From Sphingomonas sp. CFBP 8760 (lineage in GTDB: Bacteria > Pseudomonadota > Alphaproteobacteria > Sphingomonadales > Sphingomonadaceae): 64,000 bases of DNA. The notes below the pieces were generated by a model. It had not been told where the DNA came from and ran no database searches. It saw only the letters and a program-made list of their open reading frames with translations. Of this stretch, positions 25,666 through 32,909 are shown piece by piece (position 1 is the first letter of the stretch; the number at the start of each line of letters is the position of its first letter). The stretch covers positions 92,825 through 156,824 of the forward strand of contig NZ_JACYUG010000005.1 of assembly GCF_014841615.1 (NCBI RefSeq), read 5' to 3'. The position numbers and the translations under genes were made by a program.

Positions 25666-26780
25666 CAAAATTGGCTTTGATCCGATCGACGTCCATCCGT
25701 TTCCTGCCGATGGATCGCCATTAGGATACCGAGGAGCGTCAGCACGGTCATCATGGCCGAGCCGCCATAGGACAGCAGGGGCAGTGGAATTCCGACCACC
25801 GGTGCCAGCCCCATCACCATCGCGACGTTGATGCCGACATAGAGCGAAAGGGTGAATGCCAGGCCGGCAGCAGTCAGGCGGGTGAAGCGGGTTTGACCCT
25901 CCGACCCACGGCGCAGCGCCCAGCGGATGATGACGCCGTAGGCGATCAGTACGCCCACGCCGCCAGCCATGCCACACTTCTCCATCATCGTCGCCAGCAC
26001 GAAGTCGGTATGCGGTTCGGGCAGGTATTGCAGGTGGCTTTGCGTGCCTTGGAGGAACCCTTTGCCGAACAGCCCGCCCGATCCGATTGCGATCTTGGAC
26101 TGGCTGATATGGTAGTCAGTGCCAAGCGGATCGCTTTCCGGGTTTATAAAGATGAGTATTCGGTTGCGCTGATAATCATGCAGCCCATGCCACGCGACCG
26201 GCAGCAGGGCCGCGACGATCGCACCGGCCCCCAGGAACCAGCGGATCGCTGTACCGGCAAGAAAGATCACTGTGATGCCCGCCAGCGAGATCATGGTCGC
26301 GGTGCCGAGGTCGGGTTGTAGCAGGACAAAGGCGGCGGGAACCCCGACGATTGCCGCAGCAGTAGCCAATACGCCCGGACGACTGACGAAACCTGCCGGC
26401 ACGCTGTCGTAGAAACGCGCCAGCGCCAGCACCGCGGCGATCTTCATGAACTCGGACGGTTGCAGGCGAATGACGCCGAGATCGATCCAGCGCTGCGCCC
26501 CCATGCCGATCTTGCCGACCAGCTCCACGACGACCAGCAGGCCGAGCGTGATCGCATAGAAGCTGTAGGCGTTACGCTTCCAAGCCAAGACAGGCACGAA
26601 TGACAGCGCGACCATGCCGACGAACAGCACGCAGAAGCGGATCGCCTGATTGCCCGCCCACGGCCAGATTTGGCCGCGAGCAGCGGAGTAGAGTGTCGCC
26701 AGACCCATCGCCGTGATGGCGAGCAGGGCAATAAGCATCGACCAGGGCAAGCCCCGGATCGCGGCAGGGATGGTTCGCAA
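25662..26780 (-). CDS. rodA: RodA, peptidoglycan polymerase (SEDS family)
   Basis: 372-residue inner-membrane protein with about ten hydrophobic segments, a lipid-II glycosyltransferase for cell elongation. SEDS hallmarks are visible: TLYSAARGQIWPWAGNQ, WIDLGVIRLQPSEFMKIA, VPAAFVLLQPDLGTA, YQRNRILIFINPESDP, the catalytic-loop segment GFLQGTQSHLQYLPEPHTDFVLA and GIPLPLLSYGGSAMM. Length is normal. The start appears to be TTG. The usual partners (mreB, mreC, mreD, a class B PBP) are not beside it, so it is either a displaced or a second copy. Confidence 0.93.
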   Translation of the reverse strand: MRTIPAAIRGLPWSMLIALLAITAMGLATLYSAARGQIWPWAGNQAIRFCVLFVGMVALSFVPVLAWKRNAYSFYAITLGLLVVVELVGKIGMGAQRWIDLGVIRLQPSEFMKIAAVLALARFYDSVPAGFVSRPGVLATAAAIVGVPAAFVLLQPDLGTATMISLAGITVIFLAGTAIRWFLGAGAIVAALLPVAWHGLHDYQRNRILIFINPESDPLGTDYHISQSKIAIGSGGLFGKGFLQGTQSHLQYLPEPHTDFVLATMMEKCGMAGGVGVLIAYGVIIRWALRRGSEGQTRFTRLTAAGLAFTLSLYVGINVAMVMGLAPVVGIPLPLLSYGGSAMMTVLTLLGILMAIHRQETDGRRSDQSQFC

Positions 26781-26840
26781 CGGTAGCGGCCTTTCGGGAT
26801 GCCGCTATGCGACCCTCCCCTGTCTATGTGGGAGCGACCG

Positions 26841-27827
26841 TCAGGCCACGACTGGCGTAGCCGACCCGAGGCGGGGCAGCGCGCGGATGAACACCAGTTC
26901 GGCGACCAGTTCGACCAGCGTTTGCGCAACAATGATCGCCGGCAGCAAGGGCACCGCGCCCCGCACTGCCAGCGCCAGCGGCAACACTACCAGCGAGTTG
27001 CGGGTCGCGGCGCTGAACGCCAAAGCACGCCCCGATTCCGCGTCCAGCTTCGCGATCCGCGACACCGCCCAGCCCAGCAGCGGGGCGGCGATGGCGAAGG
27101 CGATATAGATCGGCATCACGCCGAGCGCGGCCGGCAGCGCCTGTCCGAGCTGCGGCATCACTGCGGCGATTACGATCAGCAGCACCAGCGCCGTCGCCGG
27201 CACCGGCAGCAGGCCAAGCAGGCCAAGCAGGGTCGATGCACGCTCGCCGGCTCCACCGCGTCGCGCCCAGAGCTGGACCACGATCGCCAGTGCGAGCGGG
27301 ATCACGATCAGCCACAGGAAGGCGTGCAGGAACGGACCGGGCTGGACGAGCCGCGAAGCGTCCGCGCCGAGGAACAGGCGTAGATAGAGCGGCAGGAGCA
27401 GCATCTGGGCGACGAGCAGGATCGGCGTCGAGGCGAGCAGAAGCTTCGCATCGGCGCGGCCCAGGTGCGCGAAGGTGACGACGTAATCGATGCACGGGCA
27501 CAACAGCACGAGCAGGATGCCGAGCCGCACCATCGGATCGGCCGGCGCGAACGGGATCAGCACCGCCACCAGCAGCGGCACGACGATAAAGTTGGTCGCG
27601 ACCAGCGCGCTAAGGAAACGCACCTTGCCGAACGCGCGGCCAAGCTCCGCGAGCGGGACTTGCAGGAAGGTGACGAACAGCATCAACGCCAACGCCGGAT
27701 TGATCGCGGCTTCCCACGATGCCGTCCCCGGCACGATGAGAGCGATAATCGCCCCGAGGACAACAGCGGCGAAGTAGATGGCGATCTGTCCGCCTTCGAG
27801 ACGATCGCGCAGCGTCGCGGGGTTCAT
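26841..27827 (-). CDS. BASS/ACR3-type exporter (arsenic resistance-like)
   Basis: 328-residue inner-membrane protein with about ten hydrophobic segments. Blocks typical of the arsenite-type branch of the bile-acid:sodium symporter superfamily are INPALALMLFVTFLQVPL, FVVPLLVAVLIPF-like helices, LCPCIDYVVTFAHLGRADAK (cysteines in the fourth-helix region) and SAATRNSLVVLPLAL. It would export arsenite or another oxyanion. The ATG at 27827 overlaps the stop of the FTR1 gene (ATGA), so it is translationally coupled to it. A divergent ArsR regulator supports metalloid or metal control. The longer open frame upstream of 27827 is an antisense-like shadow and is not used. Confidence 0.85.
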   Translation of the reverse strand: MNPATLRDRLEGGQIAIYFAAVVLGAIIALIVPGTASWEAAINPALALMLFVTFLQVPLAELGRAFGKVRFLSALVATNFIVVPLLVAVLIPFAPADPMVRLGILLVLLCPCIDYVVTFAHLGRADAKLLLASTPILLVAQMLLLPLYLRLFLGADASRLVQPGPFLHAFLWLIVIPLALAIVVQLWARRGGAGERASTLLGLLGLLPVPATALVLLIVIAAVMPQLGQALPAALGVMPIYIAFAIAAPLLGWAVSRIAKLDAESGRALAFSAATRNSLVVLPLALAVRGAVPLLPAIIVAQTLVELVAELVFIRALPRLGSATPVVA

Positions 27828-29848
27828 GCTTTCGCTCCCTTGTTGGCGGTACGCCGGTTGAGGCCGAAGCCGAGCGCCAGCAGCGCGATCATCACCGCCT
27901 GCGCGGCGATCCCTTCCGTCGTCGGATAGAGGCCAAGGATCTCGATGCGGGGGAACCCGCCCAGTGGATTGACCGGCAGATAGCCGGCCTCCTGTAGCGC
28001 CGAGACGCCCTTGCCGATCAGCACCACCGCCAGCAGCGCCATGAGCGCCGAACTGTAGGCGAAGAACTTTCCGATCGGCAGCGTGCGGCTGTAGCGCATC
28101 ATCACCCAGGCGATGACGGCGAGGATCGCGATGGCCGATCCAGCACCCGCCAGGACGGCACCGCCGTTTCCTTGCGTCCAGATCGCGGCGTAGAACAGGA
28201 TCGTCTCGAACACCTCGCGGTAGACGACGATGAACGACAGGCCAAACAGGAACCACGCCGACCGCGCATTGAGCGCGGTGGTCAGCTTCTCGCGGATGTA
28301 GCGCTGCCACGCATCGGCGTTGCTCTTGCCGTGCATCCAGATGCCGACCCACAGCAGCACCAGCGCGGCGAACACCGAGCCGAACCCTTCGGTCAGTTCG
28401 CGGCTCGCGCCGCTGATTTCTACGGCATAGGTGGCGACCGCCCACGTCGCGGCACCAGCGACCAGCGCCGCGACCCAGCCACCATGCACATAGGGCATCA
28501 CGTCGCGGCGTTCCGCCTTACGCAGGAAGGCAAGCATCGCGACGACGATCAGCAGCGCCTCCAACCCCTCGCGCAACAGGATGGTGAAAGCACCGAAGAA
28601 GCTCGATGCGCCGGACGCCTGCTCAGGCGCGATCACAGTTTCGGCCTCGCCGAACAGCGCATCGAGCGCGCGTGCCTGTTCGCGCACCGTCGTGGGCGGC
28701 GCGCCTTTGGCGATCGCAGCACGCAGCGCGCCCATCGCCCCTTCGATCCGCACCATCAGCGCGTTGTCGCGTGCCGACAGCATCGGCTCGACCGGCTCGA
28801 ACCCGTCGAGATAGGCGAACAGCGCAAAGTTGGTCGCACCCTTGCGGTCGCCCTTTGCATAGGCGGTGACGGCTTCATTGAGACGGGTCCGGGCAAGCAT
28901 CAGCGTGCCGGCGACCTGTGGCACCACCACGGACGGGTTGCGGCGCAGATAGGCGATCACGGCATCGGCCCGCGCCTCGCCGATATCAGTGGCAAGCGCG
29001 GCCGGCGTCATGCCGACCAGCTTTTCCATGTTGATCCGACTGCGGAGGGCAGCGTCGCTTTTCCAGATGCGCTCACCTTCCGCGACCTTGCTCGCAGGGA
29101 AAGCAAAAGTGCCGGCATAGAGCGCGAGATCCCATCGATCCTGTGGCGGACGATCGGCGAAACTCACCATGCTGGTGCCGTCGATGCCCTGTTCCAGCAC
29201 CTGATAGAATGCGAACGTGCTGCGCTCACGGGCGCGTGCCTTGTCGATGAATGCGATCGGTGGGGGATCGAGGCCGACCGACTTCGGCCCCTTCCCGTCC
29301 CCGGTCATGCCGTGGCAGCTTGCGCAGGTCTGGTTGAACAGCGCTTGCCCGCGTGCGAAATCGGGCGCGACGGCCGGGGCGAGCGGCACAGGATAGGCGG
29401 CGATGAGGTCCGCCGCGAGGGTGCGCGCTGCCGTTCCCACCGCATCGGCCGGGGCCTTGGCGGCGATCAGCCGCTCCAGCGCCGTCGCCCGGCGCATCAG
29501 ATCGGCTTTGGATGACGAGGACGCCAGGCCGGAGATCCGCTCGCGCGCTGAGGCGGAGAACTCCGTCATCTCGGCAAATTCGGTCGGGCTTGCGATCTGG
29601 CCGCCTTTGACCGCTTCGGGATAATCCACCGCGACGTAATCAAGCAGCCGCCATGCCGCTTGCACCGGCGCGGCTGTCTGGGCGCTGGCCGGCGAAACTA
29701 ACATGATTGCAACGAGCAGCCCGATAAGCGCGCCACCCCAAACGTAGCGACTAAGTAGCAATAGCAACCCGTCAGCAAGGTTCGCATTGCACGGCCGCGA
29801 TACGGGAGCGATGGCTGGCCCGTTCGCGACGACCCGGTTAAGGTTCAT
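27824..29848 (-). CDS. FTR1-family iron permease with cytochrome c domain
   Basis: 674 residues. After an N-terminal hydrophobic export segment (about 35-57, ending ASAQ) comes a cytochrome c-like domain with one haem motif, CASCH (about 174-178), and methionines (GTSMVSF) as a possible axial ligand. The C-terminal third is the FTR1 permease, seven membrane helices carrying the REGLEALL and REVFETILF (RExxE) iron-binding motifs. Such fusions oxidise or receive Fe(II) on the periplasmic side and import Fe(III). It is first in a two-gene operon with an arsenite-type exporter and divergent from an ArsR gene. Confidence 0.92.
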   Translation of the reverse strand: MNLNRVVANGPAIAPVSRPCNANLADGLLLLLSRYVWGGALIGLLVAIMLVSPASAQTAAPVQAAWRLLDYVAVDYPEAVKGGQIASPTEFAEMTEFSASARERISGLASSSSKADLMRRATALERLIAAKAPADAVGTAARTLAADLIAAYPVPLAPAVAPDFARGQALFNQTCASCHGMTGDGKGPKSVGLDPPPIAFIDKARARERSTFAFYQVLEQGIDGTSMVSFADRPPQDRWDLALYAGTFAFPASKVAEGERIWKSDAALRSRINMEKLVGMTPAALATDIGEARADAVIAYLRRNPSVVVPQVAGTLMLARTRLNEAVTAYAKGDRKGATNFALFAYLDGFEPVEPMLSARDNALMVRIEGAMGALRAAIAKGAPPTTVREQARALDALFGEAETVIAPEQASGASSFFGAFTILLREGLEALLIVVAMLAFLRKAERRDVMPYVHGGWVAALVAGAATWAVATYAVEISGASRELTEGFGSVFAALVLLWVGIWMHGKSNADAWQRYIREKLTTALNARSAWFLFGLSFIVVYREVFETILFYAAIWTQGNGGAVLAGAGSAIAILAVIAWVMMRYSRTLPIGKFFAYSSALMALLAVVLIGKGVSALQEAGYLPVNPLGGFPRIEILGLYPTTEGIAAQAVMIALLALGFGLNRRTANKGAKA

Positions 29849-29886
29849 CGATCGCCTCTTATGCCGTCCAACAAGGACGACTATAT

Positions 29887-29902
29887 TTCAAATGATATTG
29901 AA
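29887..29902. promoter_or_regulatory. Probable ArsR operator
   Basis: A perfect inverted repeat TTCAA-N6-TTGAA lies in the 68-base gap between the divergent FTR1 and arsR genes, 14 bases before the arsR ATG. This is the form of ArsR/SmtB-family operators, so ArsR binding would control both directions. Confidence 0.7.
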
Positions 29903-29916
29903 CCATTGGACTGACC

Positions 29917-30288
29917 ATGGATGAGAATCAAGCGCTGACAGCGTTCGCCGCCATTTCGAATGCGACCCGTCTGCGCATCGTTCGGTTGCTGGTCGTGGCG
30001 GGGGCGGAGGGCCGCTCTGCCGGTGCGATCGGCGAGGAGTTGGGCGGCACGCCGCCTTCGCGCCTATCCTTTCATCTGAGCCAGCTTGAACAGGCTGGTT
30101 TGGTCGTGAGCCGTCGCGAGGGCCGGTCGATCATCTACAGCGCGATCTTCCCGGCGCTGTCGGATCTTGTGGCTTTCCTTATGCACGATTGTTGCGAAGG
30201 TCATTGCCTCGTTTGCGATCAGGCCATCGAGCTGTTTGCGAAATGCACCGGCCGACCCACGAACGAGGTCCGCCACCAAGCAGCCTGA
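29917..30288 (+). CDS. arsR: ArsR/SmtB-family regulator
   Basis: 123 residues. A winged helix-turn-helix is clear: AISNATRLRIVRLLVVAG, then LGGTPPSRLSFHLSQLEQAGLVVSRREGRSIIYS. The C-terminal helix is cysteine-rich (HDCCEGHCLVC, then AKC), likely the metal or metalloid sensor; the vicinal CC pair plus further cysteines suits As(III)/Sb(III) but other metals are possible. It is divergent from the FTR1/exporter operon with an inverted-repeat operator between them. Confidence 0.92.
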   Translation: MDENQALTAFAAISNATRLRIVRLLVVAGAEGRSAGAIGEELGGTPPSRLSFHLSQLEQAGLVVSRREGRSIIYSAIFPALSDLVAFLMHDCCEGHCLVCDQAIELFAKCTGRPTNEVRHQAA

Positions 30289-30847
30289 GTTACTGTGGGG
30301 GGGTAGCGATGCTCGACAGATCGGTTGCCGCGTCGATCGGCACGCCGGCTTCCTTTCGTTTGGAATAGCGATCGACAAGCTGGGCGGCGTGGGGCGCAGC
30401 AGCACCGTGAAGCGCACCAGTTCCTCCATCACATCAACGATGCGATCGTAGTAGCTCGACGGCTATCACCCGCCGTTAGACATGAACAGATACTGGCTCA
30501 CGCCATCGGAGGAGGCGAAAGCGGCTGGGCTACAATCCTTCCACGATGGCCGTTCGGTAAGCTGTTGATCAGAAAACTCAGTCTGAAACGCCACTGTGCG
30601 ACAAACAGGTGATTTCCGACGGCCGAGCTTGGGCAACGCCGTTTGCCACTAGCAGTTCGCAATCCGCCAAGCCGCTTAACGTACCCACGACATAACGGAT
30701 CGTATTACGATCGTTTTGTCCGGGAAGGGTATACCGTGATCGAACAGCGCCATTGGAACGGTAGCGTCGTCTAATCAGGGTGGTTTGCAGCGATATTGAA
30801 CACATGCCTGAGGTGGTCTAGACGCTGATCGAACAGATGAGGTCCAA
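30289..30847. other. Intergenic region with a 15-base palindrome
   Basis: About 560 bases. On the minus strand 30300-30440 holds fragments of a lost coding region in two frames (MEELVRFTVLLRP and LVDRYSKRKEAGVPIDAATDLSS) that I cannot assign to a family. A perfect palindrome, GATCGTATTACGATC, lies at 30698-30712, about 135 bases before the resolvase start. It could be part of a res site or an operator. The rest is degenerate. Confidence 0.45.
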
Positions 30848-31453
30848 ATGGCGCTATTTGGTTACGCCCGCGTATCGACTGTCGAACAGGACCTCGGTAT
30901 TCAGGAAGCGGCATTGCGGGCGGCCGGCTGTCAGACGATCCGCTCGGAGAAGAAGTCGGGTACCGAGCGCCACGCCCGTACCGAATTGCAGATCCTGCTC
31001 GATTTCCTGCGTGCCGGCGACACGCTTGTCGTCACCCGTATCGATCGGCTTGCCCGGTCGATGAAGGACCTGCAGGACATCGTCCACGAGCTGAAGGGCA
31101 GGGGGGTGGCGCTGAAAGCCACCGAACAACCGATCGATACCAGTACCGCGGCAGGCAAGGCATTCCTTGATATGCTGGGGGTGTTTGCCGAGTTCGAGAC
31201 GAACCTGCGTCGCGAGCGGCAGATGGAAGGCATCCAGGCCGCCAAGGCGCGGGGGGTCTACAAGGGCGGCAAGGTGCGGATCGATCCGGAGGCAGTGCGG
31301 AGGTTGGCAGCGGAAGGCGTAAAGCCGGCGCACATCGCGCGGCAGCTCGGCATCTCGCGGGGCACCGTGTATCGGTGCTTGCCGTTGCCCGACGGAGAAG
31401 GCGCGAACACGAACTTGCCGACAGCAACAGCTGACGGGTTGGTATGCCTTTGA
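30848..31453 (+). CDS. Serine recombinase (resolvase/invertase)
   Basis: 201 residues. The catalytic domain has GYARVSTVEQDL (nucleophile Ser10), the conserved arginines in VVTRIDRLARSMKDL (about 63-77) and EFETNLRRERQMEGI. A C-terminal helix-turn-helix (RLAAEGVKPAHIARQLGISRGTVYRCL) binds DNA. This is the small resolvase/DNA-invertase class, normally carried by Tn3-type transposons or plasmids. No transposase accompanies it, so it may be a relic or act on a nearby site; a palindrome at 30698-30712 is the only candidate seen. Confidence 0.93.
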   Translation: MALFGYARVSTVEQDLGIQEAALRAAGCQTIRSEKKSGTERHARTELQILLDFLRAGDTLVVTRIDRLARSMKDLQDIVHELKGRGVALKATEQPIDTSTAAGKAFLDMLGVFAEFETNLRRERQMEGIQAAKARGVYKGGKVRIDPEAVRRLAAEGVKPAHIARQLGISRGTVYRCLPLPDGEGANTNLPTATADGLVCL

Positions 31454-31515
31454 GGGTACCGCGTGCGGCACGAGGCCATGTCCCGGCTGGTACAGCAATC
31501 GTTCGGGTCGAACGC

Positions 31516-31890
31516 ATGTCGCGGGCGTTCACCAAATACCATCTCGATGATGGTCGGGTGCTGCACCGCTTCCGGCTCGAGGAACCCCATGCGGATCCGC
31601 ACGATCACCCCTGGTCGTTTCAGACTGAGATCCTCGAGGGCGGCTACGTGGAGGAGGTATTCCACGTCAGGCCGGATGGTAGCTGGCATAGCGAACGCCG
31701 GCATCGCCTGGTCGGACAGGCCTACTCTATCAATGCCGCTCACATCCATCGCATTGTGGAACTGCCTGCTGGCGAGTGCTGGACGCTGGTTAGAGCGGGA
31801 CAGCATGAACGTGTCACCCGCTTCTGGCGATTTGGCGACGTGGCTCATTCACGGGCGTGGAACCGGCGGAAATGGGTGGAGCATCGCTGA
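31516..31890 (+). CDS. Small cupin-like protein
   Basis: About 124 residues from the ATG at 31516. It reads LDDGRVLHRFRLEEPHADPHDHPWSF, then EGGYVEEVFHV and AHIHRIVELPAGECWTLV. The HDHPW, E, and HIHR spacing is that of a metal-binding cupin beta-barrel, as in small plasmid- or phage-borne cupins of unknown substrate. The frame is open 24 codons upstream to 31444, overlapping the end of the resolvase gene, but that part is unlike the family. The function is not known. Confidence 0.65.
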   Translation: MSRAFTKYHLDDGRVLHRFRLEEPHADPHDHPWSFQTEILEGGYVEEVFHVRPDGSWHSERRHRLVGQAYSINAAHIHRIVELPAGECWTLVRAGQHERVTRFWRFGDVAHSRAWNRRKWVEHR

Positions 31891-31958
31891 CGATATCGGC
31901 GGTTGCCGTCTCGTCCTGCAAGCGGCATCAGGAGCGCCGATTATCAGGGGAAGAGACG

Positions 31959-32261
31959 ATGGCGACGAAGAAAAAAGCCGGTGCTGAGGAAGCGGCAGCG
32001 ACGCAGACCAAGGCGGGTACGGGTATCCATGCAGCCGTACAGCCATCCAAGGAGCTTGGCGTGATCGTGGGCAACGATGCCCTGCCACGCAGTGAGGTCA
32101 TCAGCAAGGTCTGGGATTACATCAAGTCCAAGAACCTGCAGAACCCTGAGAACAAGCGCGAGATCCTGGCCGATGCCGATCTTCAAAAGGTGTTCGGCCG
32201 TGACAAGTGCACCATGTTCGAGATGAACAAGTACATCTCGCAGCATCTCACCAAGGCCTGA
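31959..32261 (+). CDS. SWIB/MDM2-domain protein
   Basis: 100 residues. A basic Lys/Ala-rich N-terminus precedes a SWIB domain: LPRSEVISKVWDYIKSKNLQ, then KREILADADLQKVFG and MFEMNKYISQHL. SWIB domains are rare in bacteria outside Chlamydia and some alphaproteobacteria, where they are small nucleoid-associated proteins or tails of topoisomerase I. GGGGAAGAG lies just before the ATG at 31959. A DNA-packaging role is inferred. Confidence 0.92.
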   Translation: MATKKKAGAEEAAATQTKAGTGIHAAVQPSKELGVIVGNDALPRSEVISKVWDYIKSKNLQNPENKREILADADLQKVFGRDKCTMFEMNKYISQHLTKA

Positions 32262-32271
32262 CATCAGGCGG

Positions 32272-32297
32272 CGGGGTGGGCAACCAGGCTCACCCCG
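32272..32297 (+). terminator. Hairpin behind the SWIB gene
   Basis: CGGGGTGGGC and GCTCACCCCG can pair around the loop AACCAG, with one mismatch. It lies 10 bases after the SWIB stop. There is no strong T-run after it, so termination efficiency is uncertain. Confidence 0.5.
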
Positions 32298-32363
32298 TCT
32301 TCACCTACCTACCGTATCTCGAACAACCTCCGCGCCGTTTTCTCGCGGCCGCGCCATGCCGTC

Positions 32364-32582
32364 TCAATCGCCCCGCTCTGCCAGTTCGACTTCCAGGCTG
32401 ACGATGGCGGCCTCGAGCAAGTCAGCCTGCTCGTACGCTGGCTCACGCTGGATCCGCCTCGCTTCGTGGATCAGTTCATTCCAGTAGGTGAGGGTATCCT
32501 TGTAGACGGGGTGGCCCCGCAAGCGACGGGCGCTGGCCATCGCGTTATTCAGGTTGTCCAGGATCGGACCATGGAATTTCAT
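32364..32582 (-). CDS. Small hypothetical protein
   Basis: 72 residues, mostly helical and charged (NNAMASARRLRGHPVY, then YWNELIHEARRIQR and AAIVSLEVELAERGD). No family is recognised, and there is no signal or membrane segment. It is convergent with the SWIB gene. Support is codon usage and a clean frame only. Confidence 0.5.
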   Translation of the reverse strand: MKFHGPILDNLNNAMASARRLRGHPVYKDTLTYWNELIHEARRIQREPAYEQADLLEAAIVSLEVELAERGD

Positions 32583-32909
32583 CGCGCCGGGGTAGCCCAG
32601 TGGTGCCTCGAATAGAACGACAAAATTGCCCAGCTTTGTCTCGTTATGGTAGCGCGGAGGGTCAGTCGTTGAGGATGGTCTGGTGCCAAAAGCGGGCGGT
32701 CTGCATTTGGGTGAAACTGGTGGAAAGCAGAACGGCCGCTTTAGGAGGCCGAGCTTAGATTTCGACCATTCATTCAGCTTGAAAGTGACGGCAGGTAAGG
32801 GCGCGCGTGGTGTCGCGACGCCGGCGCGGTGATTTCGCGGTTCGTAGCGCTGGCCGTACTGGTCATTTAGCCTATACGTGTCGGTCCACTTCCTACGGGG
32901 GCAGCCACA
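32583..32909. other. Intergenic region with degenerate repeat-like sequence
   Basis: About 330 bases before the GHKL ATPase gene. It contains GAACGGCCGCTTTAGG at about 32733, similar to the first half of the short repeat seen at 55784 and elsewhere. No gene is visible. It must hold the promoter of the defence genes. Confidence 0.4.

Noticed and set aside
26841..28445. A 534-codon reading on the minus strand that extends the arsenite-type exporter upstream into the FTR1 gene
   Set aside because: The upstream 200 codons overlap the FTR1 coding region in another frame and are Arg/Gly-rich without domain features; the exporter starts naturally at the ATG at 27827 that overlaps the FTR1 stop.
28172..29515. 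A long plus-strand frame (447 codons) opposite the FTR1 gene
   Set aside because: It is antisense to a clear FTR1/cytochrome c gene, is Arg/His-rich, and shows no family motif; it is a GC-rich shadow.
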